This document shows positions 36,431 through 43,891 of a stretch of 64,000 nucleotides of DNA, piece by piece. Where the stretch lies: NCBI RefSeq assembly GCF_030372275.1, contig NZ_JAUDDJ010000004.1; one strand, 5' to 3'. How positions within the stretch are numbered: the first letter of the stretch is position 1; each line of letters opens with the position of its first letter. Both the position numbers and the translations under genes were made by a program. The notes under the pieces are model-generated. The model was given only the letters and a program-made list of their open reading frames with translations. It ran no database searches and was not told where the DNA came from. Origin of the DNA: Lawsonibacter sp900766145 (GTDB taxonomy: Bacteria; Bacillota; Clostridia; Oscillospirales; Oscillospiraceae).

Positions 36431-37621
36431 TCACGTTTCCTGGTTGTAATGGGTGACCTGTGCGTGCAGTCTATTATAGTATCCGCTGCAGTAGGAAAGG
36501 TAAACGATACCGCCCACCACATAGGCAATGGCAGTGAGGGCAAAGCCGGTGGTCAGCCCGATGGATTCCTGCATGAATCCCATCAGCAGAGAGCCAATGC
36601 CGATGCCGATATCATAGGAGAGCATATAGGTGGAGTTGGCCACTCCGCGCTGGGGACCTGGAGTGGTGCCGGTGACAAAGGACTGAAAAAGCGGCTGCAG
36701 GATGCCGTAGCCCAGACCAAAGAAAAATCCGGCGGCCAGCAGATGTATGCCGGTGGTGAGGAAAAGAAAACTGATCATGGTGAGAATCAGTACCACCAGG
36801 CTGGCACAGACCAAAATGTGGTGATCTCCCCCGTCGATCATGTGTTGAGTGGACAGCTTGGAGAGCAGCATGCCCACCACCAGGCAGATGTAGAAGTAGG
36901 GCAGATAATCCATGATGCCCTTTTCCTGGGCCAGAATGGAGGAATAGGCGATGACCGCACCGTAGGGAATCATCAAAAACATCATGTTTACCATGAATGG
37001 GAGGGCGGGACGGTAGATGGATTCCTGGATAGAAAACTTCTTTCTTTTTACTTTGGGATATTTCATTCGGCAGCAGGACACGCAGATCAGAGCGGCTACA
37101 GTAATGCCGAAGATGGTAAGGAAGGACGCACGGCTGTCCATGTTGCTCTGCACTTGCAGCCCCACAAAAGGTCCCACCGCCATACCGATGGACACGGTAA
37201 AGGCAAAACGGCTGATACCCTGGGTGACCTTGGTGACAGGCAGTACATCACCGGCCAATGTCATGGTGGCGGAGCCGCACACAGAGTATACCACGCCCAT
37301 GTAGAGCCGCACCACAATCAGCAGGCCAAATACCGGGAAGGCAAGAAAGGCGGGGAAGGACAGGCAGAACAGGGCAAGAAACAGCAGGTATACATGGTAG
37401 CGATTGAAGTTATCCAGCAGATAGCCTGCCACCGGTCGAAACAGCACCGTGGCCACCGACATGGCGGTCAGGACAATGCCCACCTTGGACCCAGTGATTC
37501 CGATTTCCTGACAGTAGACGGGGATAATGGGAATGGAGGCATAAAACGCCGCCAATACAAGCAGATTTGTGATAAAGAGAAGGACAAACCTTCGGTTCCA
37601 GATTTTCTCGGTTGGTTCCAT
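36431..37621 (-). CDS. MFS transporter (drug:H+ antiporter-like)
   Basis: 396-residue, twelve-segment major facilitator. The loop 2-3 motif appears as AGYLLDNFNRYHVYLL, and the N-terminal half has SIPIIPVYCQEIGITGSKVGIVL, typical of DHA1/YbfB-like exporters. The frame is open to 37750, but ATG 37621 follows AAAGGAG and lies next to the large palindrome. It is divergent from a MarR regulator, the classic arrangement for an efflux pump induced by the compound it exports. The substrate is unknown. Confidence 0.88.
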   Translation of the reverse strand: MEPTEKIWNRRFVLLFITNLLVLAAFYASIPIIPVYCQEIGITGSKVGIVLTAMSVATVLFRPVAGYLLDNFNRYHVYLLFLALFCLSFPAFLAFPVFGLLIVVRLYMGVVYSVCGSATMTLAGDVLPVTKVTQGISRFAFTVSIGMAVGPFVGLQVQSNMDSRASFLTIFGITVAALICVSCCRMKYPKVKRKKFSIQESIYRPALPFMVNMMFLMIPYGAVIAYSSILAQEKGIMDYLPYFYICLVVGMLLSKLSTQHMIDGGDHHILVCASLVVLILTMISFLFLTTGIHLLAAGFFFGLGYGILQPLFQSFVTGTTPGPQRGVANSTYMLSYDIGIGIGSLLMGFMQESIGLTTGFALTAIAYVVGGIVYLSYCSGYYNRLHAQVTHYNQET

Positions 37622-37637
37622 GCTGCTCAAACTCCTT

Positions 37638-37687
37638 TGTGTTATCCTAAATATAGTGGCAAGTGCCACTATATTTAGGATAACACA
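37638..37687. promoter_or_regulatory. Perfect 24-bp-arm palindrome, putative MarR operator
   Basis: Left arm 37638-37661 and right arm 37664-37687 are exact complements with only AG between them; the core is ATAGTGGCAAGTGCCACTAT. It covers the -10 box of the MFS promoter. A related half-site (TGCCACCATAT) lies at 37721-37731 inside the MarR promoter spacer. Confidence 0.8.
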
Positions 37688-37705
37688 GGAGAAAATACTC
37701 GTCAA
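37677..37705 (-). promoter_or_regulatory. Promoter of the MFS transporter gene
   Basis: TTGACG at 37700-37705, 17-base spacer, TATCCT at 37677-37682 on the minus strand, inside the palindrome. Confidence 0.65.
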
Positions 37706-37712
37706 TATCCCG

Positions 37713-37741
37713 TTGCACTTGCCACCATATGGAGCTATAAT
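37713..37741 (+). promoter_or_regulatory. Promoter of the MarR gene
   Basis: TTGCAC at 37713-37718, 17-base spacer, TATAAT at 37736-37741. Confidence 0.75.
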
Positions 37742-37764
37742 ACAGGGCAAAGGAGGTTGGCAAT

Positions 37765-38202
37765 ATGGACCGCATTATGGACAGCCCGTTTAAATCCATC
37801 TCGATTCTATATCGAAAGTCTCATATGTGGCTCAACAATACCTGTGCGGCTCTGGATCTCTCTGCGGCTCAGGCAGTGGTTATACTCATCGTGTGTGATT
37901 TTCGGGTCCTGACTCAGGATGAGATCACCAAGCGGCTCTCTCTGGATAAAAGTGTGATTGCCAAAACAGTGACAAAGTTAGAGGAGCGGGGCTTTCTGGT
38001 CCGCACTACCAACACGAAAGATAAGCGGACCTACGATATCGCTCCAACGGAGAAAGCCTGGGAGGCATATCCGTATATCAAAGAGCAAATTGATGGGTGT
38101 TTTCAGCACATGACGCAGGGGATGTCGGAAGAAGAGCGGGAGGAATTCAAGCGGCTTTTGCTCATAGCGGCGGAGGCATCCATTGCCTGGGAAGAAGGAT
38201 GA
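37765..38202 (+). CDS. MarR family transcriptional regulator
   Basis: 145-residue winged-helix repressor. The recognition region is LTQDEITKRLSLDKSVIAKTVTKLEERGFLVR (residues about 52-83), followed by the wing TTNTKDKRTYDIAPTEKA. N- and C-terminal helices form the dimer interface. ATG 37765 follows AAAGGAGG. Divergent from the MFS exporter, with a long perfect palindrome between them. It most likely represses both genes until a small molecule binds. Confidence 0.93.
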   Translation: MDRIMDSPFKSISILYRKSHMWLNNTCAALDLSAAQAVVILIVCDFRVLTQDEITKRLSLDKSVIAKTVTKLEERGFLVRTTNTKDKRTYDIAPTEKAWEAYPYIKEQIDGCFQHMTQGMSEEEREEFKRLLLIAAEASIAWEEG

Positions 38203-38235
38203 TATCCTTTCCCACCTGCCGTTAAAAATCCACAT

Positions 38236-38277
38236 AAAAAGAGCGGACCGATGGGATACCACCGGTTCGCTCTTTTT
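38236..38277. terminator. Bidirectional terminator between marR and pdxK
   Basis: Arms AAAAGAGCGGACCG and CGGTTCGCTCTTTT with one wobble, and T-runs on both strands. Confidence 0.88.
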
Positions 38278-38301
38278 ATGCAGTCAAAGAGGGGAGAGAG
38301 A

Positions 38302-39132
38302 TTATTTCAGGCGCTCCACCAGATAGGGGATGACCTCCTCAAAGTTGACGCCGTACCAGCTGGGCTTGGGGTCGGCCAGAGTAGCACGGATGCACTCCAC
38401 CGTGTAGTCGGCAGCCAGAGCCAGAGCATCACCAAGAGACTTGCCCCGCATCAGGGCGCCTACGCAGGTGGAGGCAAATACGTCGCCGGTGCCGTGGATG
38501 GCCACGGGCAGGCGCTCGTTGAAGTAGCTGCCGTACTCGCCGGTCTGCTGGTCGTAGTACATGACACCCAGCTTGTCCGGCTCAAAGGTGACGCCGGTGA
38601 GGGCCACGTACCGGGGACCCAGCTTGGCCAGGGCCTGGAGCATCTGACGGATGTATTCCTCATCATACTCCGTGCGGTAGGGCAGGCCGGTGAGCAGGCT
38701 GGCCTCGGTAAGGTTGGGGACGATCACATCGGCCTTGGCGCACACCTTGGCCATCTCGGCGGGGAAGTCGGGACCAAAGGCGGGGTAGAGCTTGCCGTTG
38801 TCCGCCATGGCGGGGTCCACCAAAATCAGGTTGTTGGGCGTCTTGAAGGCGTCAAAGAAGGCGCACACATCGCCTACCTGCTCTTTGGAGGCCAGATAGC
38901 CGGTGTAGATGGCATCAAACTGGAACTCCTCCTGCTGCCAGTGGTGGGCAATGGGATTGATCTGATCGGTAAGATCCTTACAGGTAAAATTTTTGAACAT
39001 GGTGTGGGTAGAGAGTACCGCGGTGGGGAGGATGGAACACTCCACTCCCATGGCAGAGATAATGGGCAGAGCCACCGTCAGGGAGCACTTACCCAGGCAG
39101 GAGATGTCCTGCAGGCTAACGATCCGTTTCAT
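38302..39132 (-). CDS. Pyridoxamine/pyridoxal kinase
   Basis: 276-residue ribokinase-fold enzyme of the PdxK/PdxY type, phosphorylating B6 vitamers with ATP for salvage. The opening SLQDISCLGKCSLTVALPIISAMG is typical of the family, followed by PTAVLSTHT, VDPAMADNGKLYP near residue 115, and the GTGDVFASTCVGAL signature near 225 with the catalytic Asp. The frame is open to 39165; ATG 39132 has AAAGGAAG upstream. It stands alone. Confidence 0.92.
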   Translation of the reverse strand: MKRIVSLQDISCLGKCSLTVALPIISAMGVECSILPTAVLSTHTMFKNFTCKDLTDQINPIAHHWQQEEFQFDAIYTGYLASKEQVGDVCAFFDAFKTPNNLILVDPAMADNGKLYPAFGPDFPAEMAKVCAKADVIVPNLTEASLLTGLPYRTEYDEEYIRQMLQALAKLGPRYVALTGVTFEPDKLGVMYYDQQTGEYGSYFNERLPVAIHGTGDVFASTCVGALMRGKSLGDALALAADYTVECIRATLADPKPSWYGVNFEEVIPYLVERLK

Positions 39133-39336
39133 CGTGTGCACTTCCTTTGCTTGATTTGACTGCATTGTACCAGATCAACTGACCTGAAAAAAGGGCCAAA
39201 TATTGATTTTCTAACCATACCAGATTGGGATAAAAGAGAAAATCTCACCAGCCGAGAGTAAATTCCCAGGCTGTGAGGTGGCCAAGAGAGCAAATTTCCG
39301 GTAAGATAGGGGCGAAAGAGGAAAGGAGGGAGCCCT

Positions 39337-40521
39337 ATGAACGAACAGGAGTTTGCCCAGCGTCTGCGGCAGTACCGGAAGGACAAGGGCATGACCCAGC
39401 AGGAGCTGGCAGATAAGCTAGGGGTATCCAATAAGACGGTGTCCCGGTGGGAGAGCGGCAGCTACCCCGACGTGGCCACTTTGGTGGCCCTGGCCCGTGC
39501 ATTGGGGGTGACGGTGGATGAGCTGCTGGACCCAAAGACCCCAGTACGCACCTTGCAGAAGAGCGACTGGCAGAATCTGCTGTCCTTTGCCTTTGCCATT
39601 GGGGGTGGGCTGCTGTTCTACCTGCTTGGCCAGTTTGTGCCGCTGCCCCTGTGCTGGATGCTCTATCTGGGCTGCTTGGCCTATGGTATCTATCTCCAGG
39701 CCCATTATACCTACCACACCCGCTGGTTCCAACTGGGCGTGTGGATTATGGTGTTGTTTGTCAGCGGGTCGGTGGCGGGAATGCTGCTGACCGGAGCGGC
39801 GGTTTTGTTTGGTATCTCTTCGGCTGAGACCTTTCTGACCAATCAAATCGGTATGCTGCTTCAAGGAGATGTAGATGGCCGCTTGTTGGCAGTACTATTG
39901 ATGTGGACGATGATCTGGCTGATTTTAACTGCAGCGCTGGGGTTGCTGACGGCCTTTGTGGCAAAGCAGCTGGCCCGGGAGCCCGCCTCCGGTTCCGTAC
40001 TCCCGAATCTTGCAAAGGAGCAGCTGCCCCGGCTGTGTTTCAGGCGCGCTTCGTTTCACTGGTCAAAGGCGGTGCCTGCCCTGGCTCCCCTGGTCCTGAT
40101 GGGGTATTGGTGCCTGTTTTGGCGGGACGATCTGCCTGGGTGGCTCTATGTCTCCCAAAAAGAACTCTATCTTCCTGTTTGGGCGGGAATCAGCCTGCTG
40201 ATTCTGCTGCCGCTGTTAAAAAAGGGGCGGCGTGGACTGCTGATTCCGGCGGTTTTGCTGGCGCTGACCAGCCGGGGCTTTTCCGGGCTCCTGGTCTACC
40301 CCAGGGCTTACAGCTTGATCAGTCAGAAGATGGTGGTGGACAAGACCAACGGATTGCTGAGCGGCAACCACATCTATTTTGGACAGGCTGGGGCAGAACT
40401 GATGGTCTTTGCCGTGGTGCTGGCCCTGCTCTACCTGGCCTGCTGTTTTCTTTCCATAAGATATGTGCCCAAGGAGGAGAAACAGGAGCAGTCAGCGGCT
40501 GGGGAAGGTGACACTTTCTAA
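39337..40521 (+). CDS. XRE-type helix-turn-helix regulator with membrane domain
   Basis: 394-residue protein with an N-terminal XRE helix-turn-helix (residues about 8-62: KGMTQQELADKLGVSNKTVSRWESG, then LDP). From about residue 80 onward there are roughly eight hydrophobic segments. DNA-binding domains tied to the membrane this way occur in many gut Clostridia, mostly without known function; a sensor of membrane or wall state is plausible. ATG 39337 follows AAAGGAGGGAG. The 204 bases upstream hold no gene and no clear promoter. Confidence 0.85.
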   Translation: MNEQEFAQRLRQYRKDKGMTQQELADKLGVSNKTVSRWESGSYPDVATLVALARALGVTVDELLDPKTPVRTLQKSDWQNLLSFAFAIGGGLLFYLLGQFVPLPLCWMLYLGCLAYGIYLQAHYTYHTRWFQLGVWIMVLFVSGSVAGMLLTGAAVLFGISSAETFLTNQIGMLLQGDVDGRLLAVLLMWTMIWLILTAALGLLTAFVAKQLAREPASGSVLPNLAKEQLPRLCFRRASFHWSKAVPALAPLVLMGYWCLFWRDDLPGWLYVSQKELYLPVWAGISLLILLPLLKKGRRGLLIPAVLLALTSRGFSGLLVYPRAYSLISQKMVVDKTNGLLSGNHIYFGQAGAELMVFAVVLALLYLACCFLSIRYVPKEEKQEQSAAGEGDTF

Positions 40522-40549
40522 AAAATTATTAAATTTTTACCTGCCGCCC

Positions 40550-40578
40550 TTTACACAGCGGGGTTTTTGGAGTAAACT
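40550..40578 (+). promoter_or_regulatory. Promoter of ireB
   Basis: TTTACA at 40550-40555, 17-base spacer, TAAACT at 40573-40578. Confidence 0.65.
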
Positions 40579-40605
40579 AAGCACATCTGTTCCATGCTTA
40601 GTTTA
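40573..40605 (+). promoter_or_regulatory. Inverted repeat spanning the ireB -10 box and leader
   Basis: Perfect 11-base arms TAAACTAAGCA (40573-40583) and TGCTTAGTTTA (40595-40605) with an 11-base spacer. The left arm contains the -10 box and the right arm touches AGGAGG. Confidence 0.6.
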
Positions 40606-40618
40606 GGAGGTGTTTTCG

Positions 40619-40870
40619 ATGGACGAGATGGATTTCACCCGAAAATTCCGTCTGGGCGACCAGCGCGATCTGGAGATTAAGGCAATCCTGGCTACGGTGT
40701 ATCAGGCGCTGCAGGAAAAGGGATATAACCCGGTAAACCAGATCGTGGGCTACATTCTCTCCGAGGACCCCACCTACATCACCAACCATAACAATGCCCG
40801 GGCCCTGATCCGGAAGGTAGACCGGGACGAACTGCTTCAGACCCTGGTCAAGTACTATCTTACCCACTAA
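40619..40870 (+). CDS. ireB: IreB family regulatory phosphoprotein (UPF0297)
   Basis: 83-residue protein of the IreB family, small phosphoproteins that are substrates of the IreK-type Ser/Thr kinase and affect cephalosporin resistance in enterococci. The family sequence is clear: DQRDLEIKAILATVYQALQEKGYNPVNQIVGYILSEDPTYITNHNNAR, including the region with the phosphorylated threonine. ATG 40619 follows AGGAGGTG; an in-frame GTG at 40610 is less likely. The usual neighbours (ruvX, DUF1292) are absent; here it is a single gene with its own terminator. Confidence 0.95.
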   Translation: MDEMDFTRKFRLGDQRDLEIKAILATVYQALQEKGYNPVNQIVGYILSEDPTYITNHNNARALIRKVDRDELLQTLVKYYLTH

Positions 40871-40875
40871 CCTCA

Positions 40876-40904
40876 AAAGCCCGCTGAAAAGCGGGCTTTT
40901 TTTA
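40876..40904 (+). terminator. Terminator after ireB
   Basis: Stem AAAGCCCGCT/AGCGGGCTTT with a GAAA loop and a long T-run. Confidence 0.93.
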
Positions 40905-40916
40905 TAAGGAGATAGG

Positions 40917-41351
40917 ATGAAAATTTTAGTCAGCGCTTGTCTGCTGGGCGTTCCCTGCCGGTACGACGGGAAGAGTAAGAAGCATCCCGAGGTAGAAGCT
41001 CTGCGGGCACAGGGACATGAACTGATTCCTGTGTGCCCCGAGGTCCAGGGCGGCCTGTCCACACCCCGGCCTCCGGCTGAGCGGCAGCGGGACGGCCGGG
41101 TGGTAAACCGGGAGGGAACGGATGTGACCGCCCAATATCAGGCCGGGGCGGAGATCGTCCTGAACACCGCACGGGAGCAGGGGTGTGAACTGGCGGTCCT
41201 TAAGGAGCGCTCCCCCTCCTGCGGCAGCGGAGAGATTTACGACGGGACCTTCACGGGACAGTTGATACCGGGGGATGGTGTGGCTGCCCAGCGGCTGCGT
41301 CAGGCGGGAATCAAGGTTCTGGGGGAATCTCAGGCGGAGACGATCCAATAA
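40917..41351 (+). CDS. DUF523 domain protein
   Basis: 144-residue protein with the DUF523 signature: LVSACLLGVPCRYDG at residues 4-18, PVCPEVQGGLSTPRPPAE near 38-55, and LKERSPSCGSGEIYDGTF near 95. The conserved cysteines suggest a metal or iron-sulfur site. Related domains are found in 2-thiouracil desulfurases, so a desulfidase-like role is possible, but the function is unproven. Confidence 0.88.
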   Translation: MKILVSACLLGVPCRYDGKSKKHPEVEALRAQGHELIPVCPEVQGGLSTPRPPAERQRDGRVVNREGTDVTAQYQAGAEIVLNTAREQGCELAVLKERSPSCGSGEIYDGTFTGQLIPGDGVAAQRLRQAGIKVLGESQAETIQ

Positions 41352-41353
41352 AA

Positions 41354-41414
41354 AAGCCCCGGACTTAAGGTCCGGGGCTTGCGGCGCGGCAGGAAACTGC
41401 CGCGCTGTTTTGTT
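41354..41414. terminator. Double hairpin between the DUF523 gene and hsp20
   Basis: First hairpin AGCCCCGGAC/GTCCGGGGCT, second GCGCGGCAG/CTGCCGCGC, followed by TGTTTTGTTTT. It serves the plus-strand gene and possibly both. Confidence 0.8.
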
Positions 41415-41855
41415 TTACTGAATGGCGATGTGGTTCTGATGCTCAATAGCCTTTTGATCGGCCTTGGGCAGGGTCAGTTTCAGGATGCCATCCTCATACT
41501 TGGCGTGGACATCCTCGGGCTGGATGTCACCCACATAGAAGCTGCGGCTGCAGGAACCGCTGTAACGCTCCTGGCGGATATAGTGGCCCTCGTCGTCCTT
41601 CTGGTCCTTATCCAGGCCCTTGGCGGCGCTGATGGTCAGGTAGCCGTTCTCCAGCTCCACATTGACCTCATCCTTCTGGAAGCCGGGCAGGTCGACCGCC
41701 ACTTCGTAGTGGTCGTTCACGTCCTTCACATCGGTCTTCATCAGGTTCTTGGCATGCTTACCATACAGAGGATTGTGGGTTCCGAAGAACTCTTTTTCCA
41801 GAGAATCATCAAAGAAACGATCAAACAAACTTTCACCAAACAGGCTGGGCAACAT
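41415..41855 (-). CDS. Small heat shock protein Hsp20/alpha-crystallin
   Basis: 146-residue ATP-independent chaperone. The alpha-crystallin domain spans residues about 40-135 (KTDVKDVNDHYEVAVDLPGFQKDEVNVELENGYLTISA; YEDGILKLTLPK). It ends in a C-terminal I-x-I-type motif (HIAI) used for oligomer assembly. Start ATG 41855 follows GGAGG. A CIRCE element overlaps the promoter, so HrcA control is likely. Confidence 0.95.
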   Translation of the reverse strand: MLPSLFGESLFDRFFDDSLEKEFFGTHNPLYGKHAKNLMKTDVKDVNDHYEVAVDLPGFQKDEVNVELENGYLTISAAKGLDKDQKDDEGHYIRQERYSGSCSRSFYVGDIQPEDVHAKYEDGILKLTLPKADQKAIEHQNHIAIQ

Positions 41856-41931
41856 AAGTCATTCCTCCATTCTTGCACTTTTGTGCCCACCAATTCGGGT
41901 CCTTACTGGGCCTTTCTCTTGGTACGAGTAT

Positions 41932-41960
41932 GTTATAGCACCAGAAATTAGCACTGTCAA
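41932..41960 (-). promoter_or_regulatory. Promoter of hsp20
   Basis: TTGACA at 41955-41960, 17-base spacer, TATAAC at 41932-41937 on the minus strand. The -35 box lies inside the CIRCE element. Confidence 0.82.
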
Positions 41961-41974
41961 TATGGGAGTGCTAA
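41948..41974. promoter_or_regulatory. CIRCE operator (HrcA site)
   Basis: TTAGCACTG-N9-GAGTGCTAA, matching the CIRCE consensus TTAGCACTC-N9-GAGTGCTAA at all but one arm position. The rest of 41856-42179 has only the two promoters and no gene. Confidence 0.93.
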
Positions 41975-42103
41975 TTTAATGGAAAGTTCATTTTTTATAC
42001 GAAGAAAATTCATAAATGAAGAAAAAAGTATGTGATGCGCAATTTTATATCGTAAAATGGAAGAAAAATGCCAGCGAACCAGACTGGCCTTGAATTTCAT
42101 GAT

Positions 42104-42131
42104 TGCACCAGAGTGGGTTTTATTGTAAACT
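42104..42131 (+). promoter_or_regulatory. Promoter of the sigma-54 activator gene
   Basis: TTGCAC at 42104-42109, 16-base spacer, TAAACT at 42126-42131. Confidence 0.5.
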
Positions 42132-42179
42132 GTTACCAGAATATATTTTACCAGCGTGGAAGTTCAGGAGGAAGCGGGC

Positions 42180-43595
42180 ATGAATGAATATCTGCGTCAG
42201 ATTACCCGGCTGCTGAAAATCAACCGTGATTCCATGGAAGGTATGATGGTGGTCAACCGGGACGGGATCATCGAATATTATAAGGCCAGCAGTGCCCTGG
42301 AAAAGCTGCCGGATGATTTTGGCCGGCAGGTGCGGGGAAGATATCTGCTGGATGTTTACCCCGAGCTCAGTGAGGAGACAAGCACTGTGATCCGCACCCT
42401 GCGCACCGGGACCATCACCGTGGGAGAGAAGCAGGTGTTGACCTCCGGAAATTTTAAAATTACTATGACCACCACCACCTATCCCATTGTGGGAGAGGAT
42501 GGGACGATTGAGGGGGCCATTGATATTGCCCAGCTTCTGGATATTTCCGAGCGGGGAATCAGCAGGCCGGTCCATGATAGCCAGTCTGCGCTGGACGATA
42601 TTGTGACCCAAAATGCCGCCATGGAGCAGCTCAAGCGCGTGGTGAAAGAGGTGGCAAAAAATGATTCCGCCACCTTGATCTATGGCGAAACCGGTACGGG
42701 AAAGGAACTCTTTGCCCAGGCGCTGCACCTGCTCAGTGCCCGGAAGGACAAGCCCTTTATCGCCCAAAACTGTGCCGCTATCCCGGTTAATCTGCTGGAG
42801 AGTATGTTTTTCGGCACGGAGCGGGGCGGCTTTACGGGTGCAGAGTCCAAAAAAGGTCTGTTTGAACTGGCTGACGGCGGAACGCTGTTTTTGGACGAGA
42901 TCAACTCCATGGATACCGCCATGCAGGCCAAGCTGCTGAAGGTGCTGGAGGAGCATAAGGTGCGGCGTATCGGCGGCAAAGAGGATATCCGCTTTAATGT
43001 GCGGATCGTATGCGCCTCCAACGAGGTGCCGGAGCGGCTGATTGAAGAGGGGCGGCTGCGCTCGGACTTCTATTACCGGGTGGGTGTAGTCCGTCTGTGG
43101 CTGCCTCCCCTGCGGGAGCGGCAGGAGGACATCCTGCTGCTCACTCAGCACTACATCGATCAGTTCAACAAAAAGATGGGGCGTAATATTCGGGGGCTGA
43201 GCCAGATGACCCAGGACCTGTTTTTGCGCTGGTCCTGGCCTGGAAACGTGCGGGAGCTGAAAAATACCATTGAGGGAGCCTTTAATATTGAGACCAGCGA
43301 CTTGATTACACTGGACTCGGTACAAAATCTGCTGTCCAAAATGGGACAGGATACCAGACCCGTACAGGAAGAGGTGCCGGCTCGCACCGAGGCGGAGGAG
43401 CCGGGATCGCTTGCACAGATTCGGGAACAGCTGGGCCGGGGCAAGGTGGACTTGGGAAATCTGCTGTCCCAGTATGAGGCGGCGATTATTCGTGAGGCGC
43501 TGCGGCAGACTAACCGCTTGAACGCGGCGGCAGAAAAGCTGTCCATCTCTCCCCAGAAGCTGCAGTACCGGATGGAAAAGCTAAAGCTGAAGTAA
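42180..43595 (+). CDS. Sigma-54-dependent transcriptional activator (PAS-AAA-Fis)
   Basis: 471-residue RocR-like enhancer-binding protein. A PAS-type sensor lies at residues about 15-120 (VVNRDGIIEYYKASSALEKL). The AAA+ domain has Walker A GETGTGKE near 169-176, sigma-54 contact loop GGFTGA at about 216-221 (consensus GAFTGA), Walker B GGTLFLDEINSM near 237, and an R-finger region RLRSDFYYRV. The Fis-type helix-turn-helix is at about 430-471 (RLNAAAEKLSISPQKLQYRMEKL). ATG 42180 follows AGGAGGAAG. A sigma-54 promoter 245 bases after its stop codon makes the downstream transport/hydrolase operon its obvious target. Confidence 0.93.
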   Translation: MNEYLRQITRLLKINRDSMEGMMVVNRDGIIEYYKASSALEKLPDDFGRQVRGRYLLDVYPELSEETSTVIRTLRTGTITVGEKQVLTSGNFKITMTTTTYPIVGEDGTIEGAIDIAQLLDISERGISRPVHDSQSALDDIVTQNAAMEQLKRVVKEVAKNDSATLIYGETGTGKELFAQALHLLSARKDKPFIAQNCAAIPVNLLESMFFGTERGGFTGAESKKGLFELADGGTLFLDEINSMDTAMQAKLLKVLEEHKVRRIGGKEDIRFNVRIVCASNEVPERLIEEGRLRSDFYYRVGVVRLWLPPLRERQEDILLLTQHYIDQFNKKMGRNIRGLSQMTQDLFLRWSWPGNVRELKNTIEGAFNIETSDLITLDSVQNLLSKMGQDTRPVQEEVPARTEAEEPGSLAQIREQLGRGKVDLGNLLSQYEAAIIREALRQTNRLNAAAEKLSISPQKLQYRMEKLKLK

Positions 43596-43625
43596 ATCAA
43601 AAAAAAGAGATTTTATCAAAAAAAC

Positions 43626-43640
43626 TTGATGAAATATCAA
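43626..43640. promoter_or_regulatory. Possible enhancer site region for the sigma-54 activator
   Basis: Inverted repeat TTGAT-N5-ATCAA, with further ATCAA copies at 43596 and 43615. Direct repeats TTGAAACA at 43722-43729 and 43742-43749 are exactly 20 bases apart. One of these sets may be the upstream activating sequence. Confidence 0.35.
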
Positions 43641-43788
43641 AAAATTTTTATAACCTGATTTTGGAAGACAACATACTGGACAGAGTGAAATAGACTTCGG
43701 GAAACAGGAGAGTAAAAATTGTTGAAACAGACAAAAAGTGCTTGAAACACCTTGACAGAGCAGAATAGCAGATATTACACTTTAGAAA

Positions 43789-43839
43789 AGCAAGGATGCG
43801 GTCGCCATTTTCGGGCGGGTGGATCCTTGCTTGTTTTTT
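43789..43839 (+). terminator. Terminator just upstream of the sigma-54 promoter
   Basis: Arms AGCAAGGAT and ATCCTTGCT, then TGTTTTTTT. It ends the activator transcript and insulates the next operon. Confidence 0.82.
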
Positions 43840-43855
43840 TGGCACATATTTTGCT
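43840..43855 (+). promoter_or_regulatory. Sigma-54 (-24/-12) promoter
   Basis: TGGCAC-N5-TTGCT with exactly 10 bases between the invariant GG and GC; matches the sigma-54 consensus. It starts directly after the terminator T-run and lies 36 bases before the amidohydrolase start. Confidence 0.9.
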
Positions 43856-43891
43856 GCTATGTTTATTATAACAGAAAGGGGGCTGTGCTCT

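Noticed and set aside
43796..43891. N-terminal extension of the amidohydrolase
   Set aside because: It covers the terminator and the sigma-54 promoter, so it cannot be translated from that promoter.
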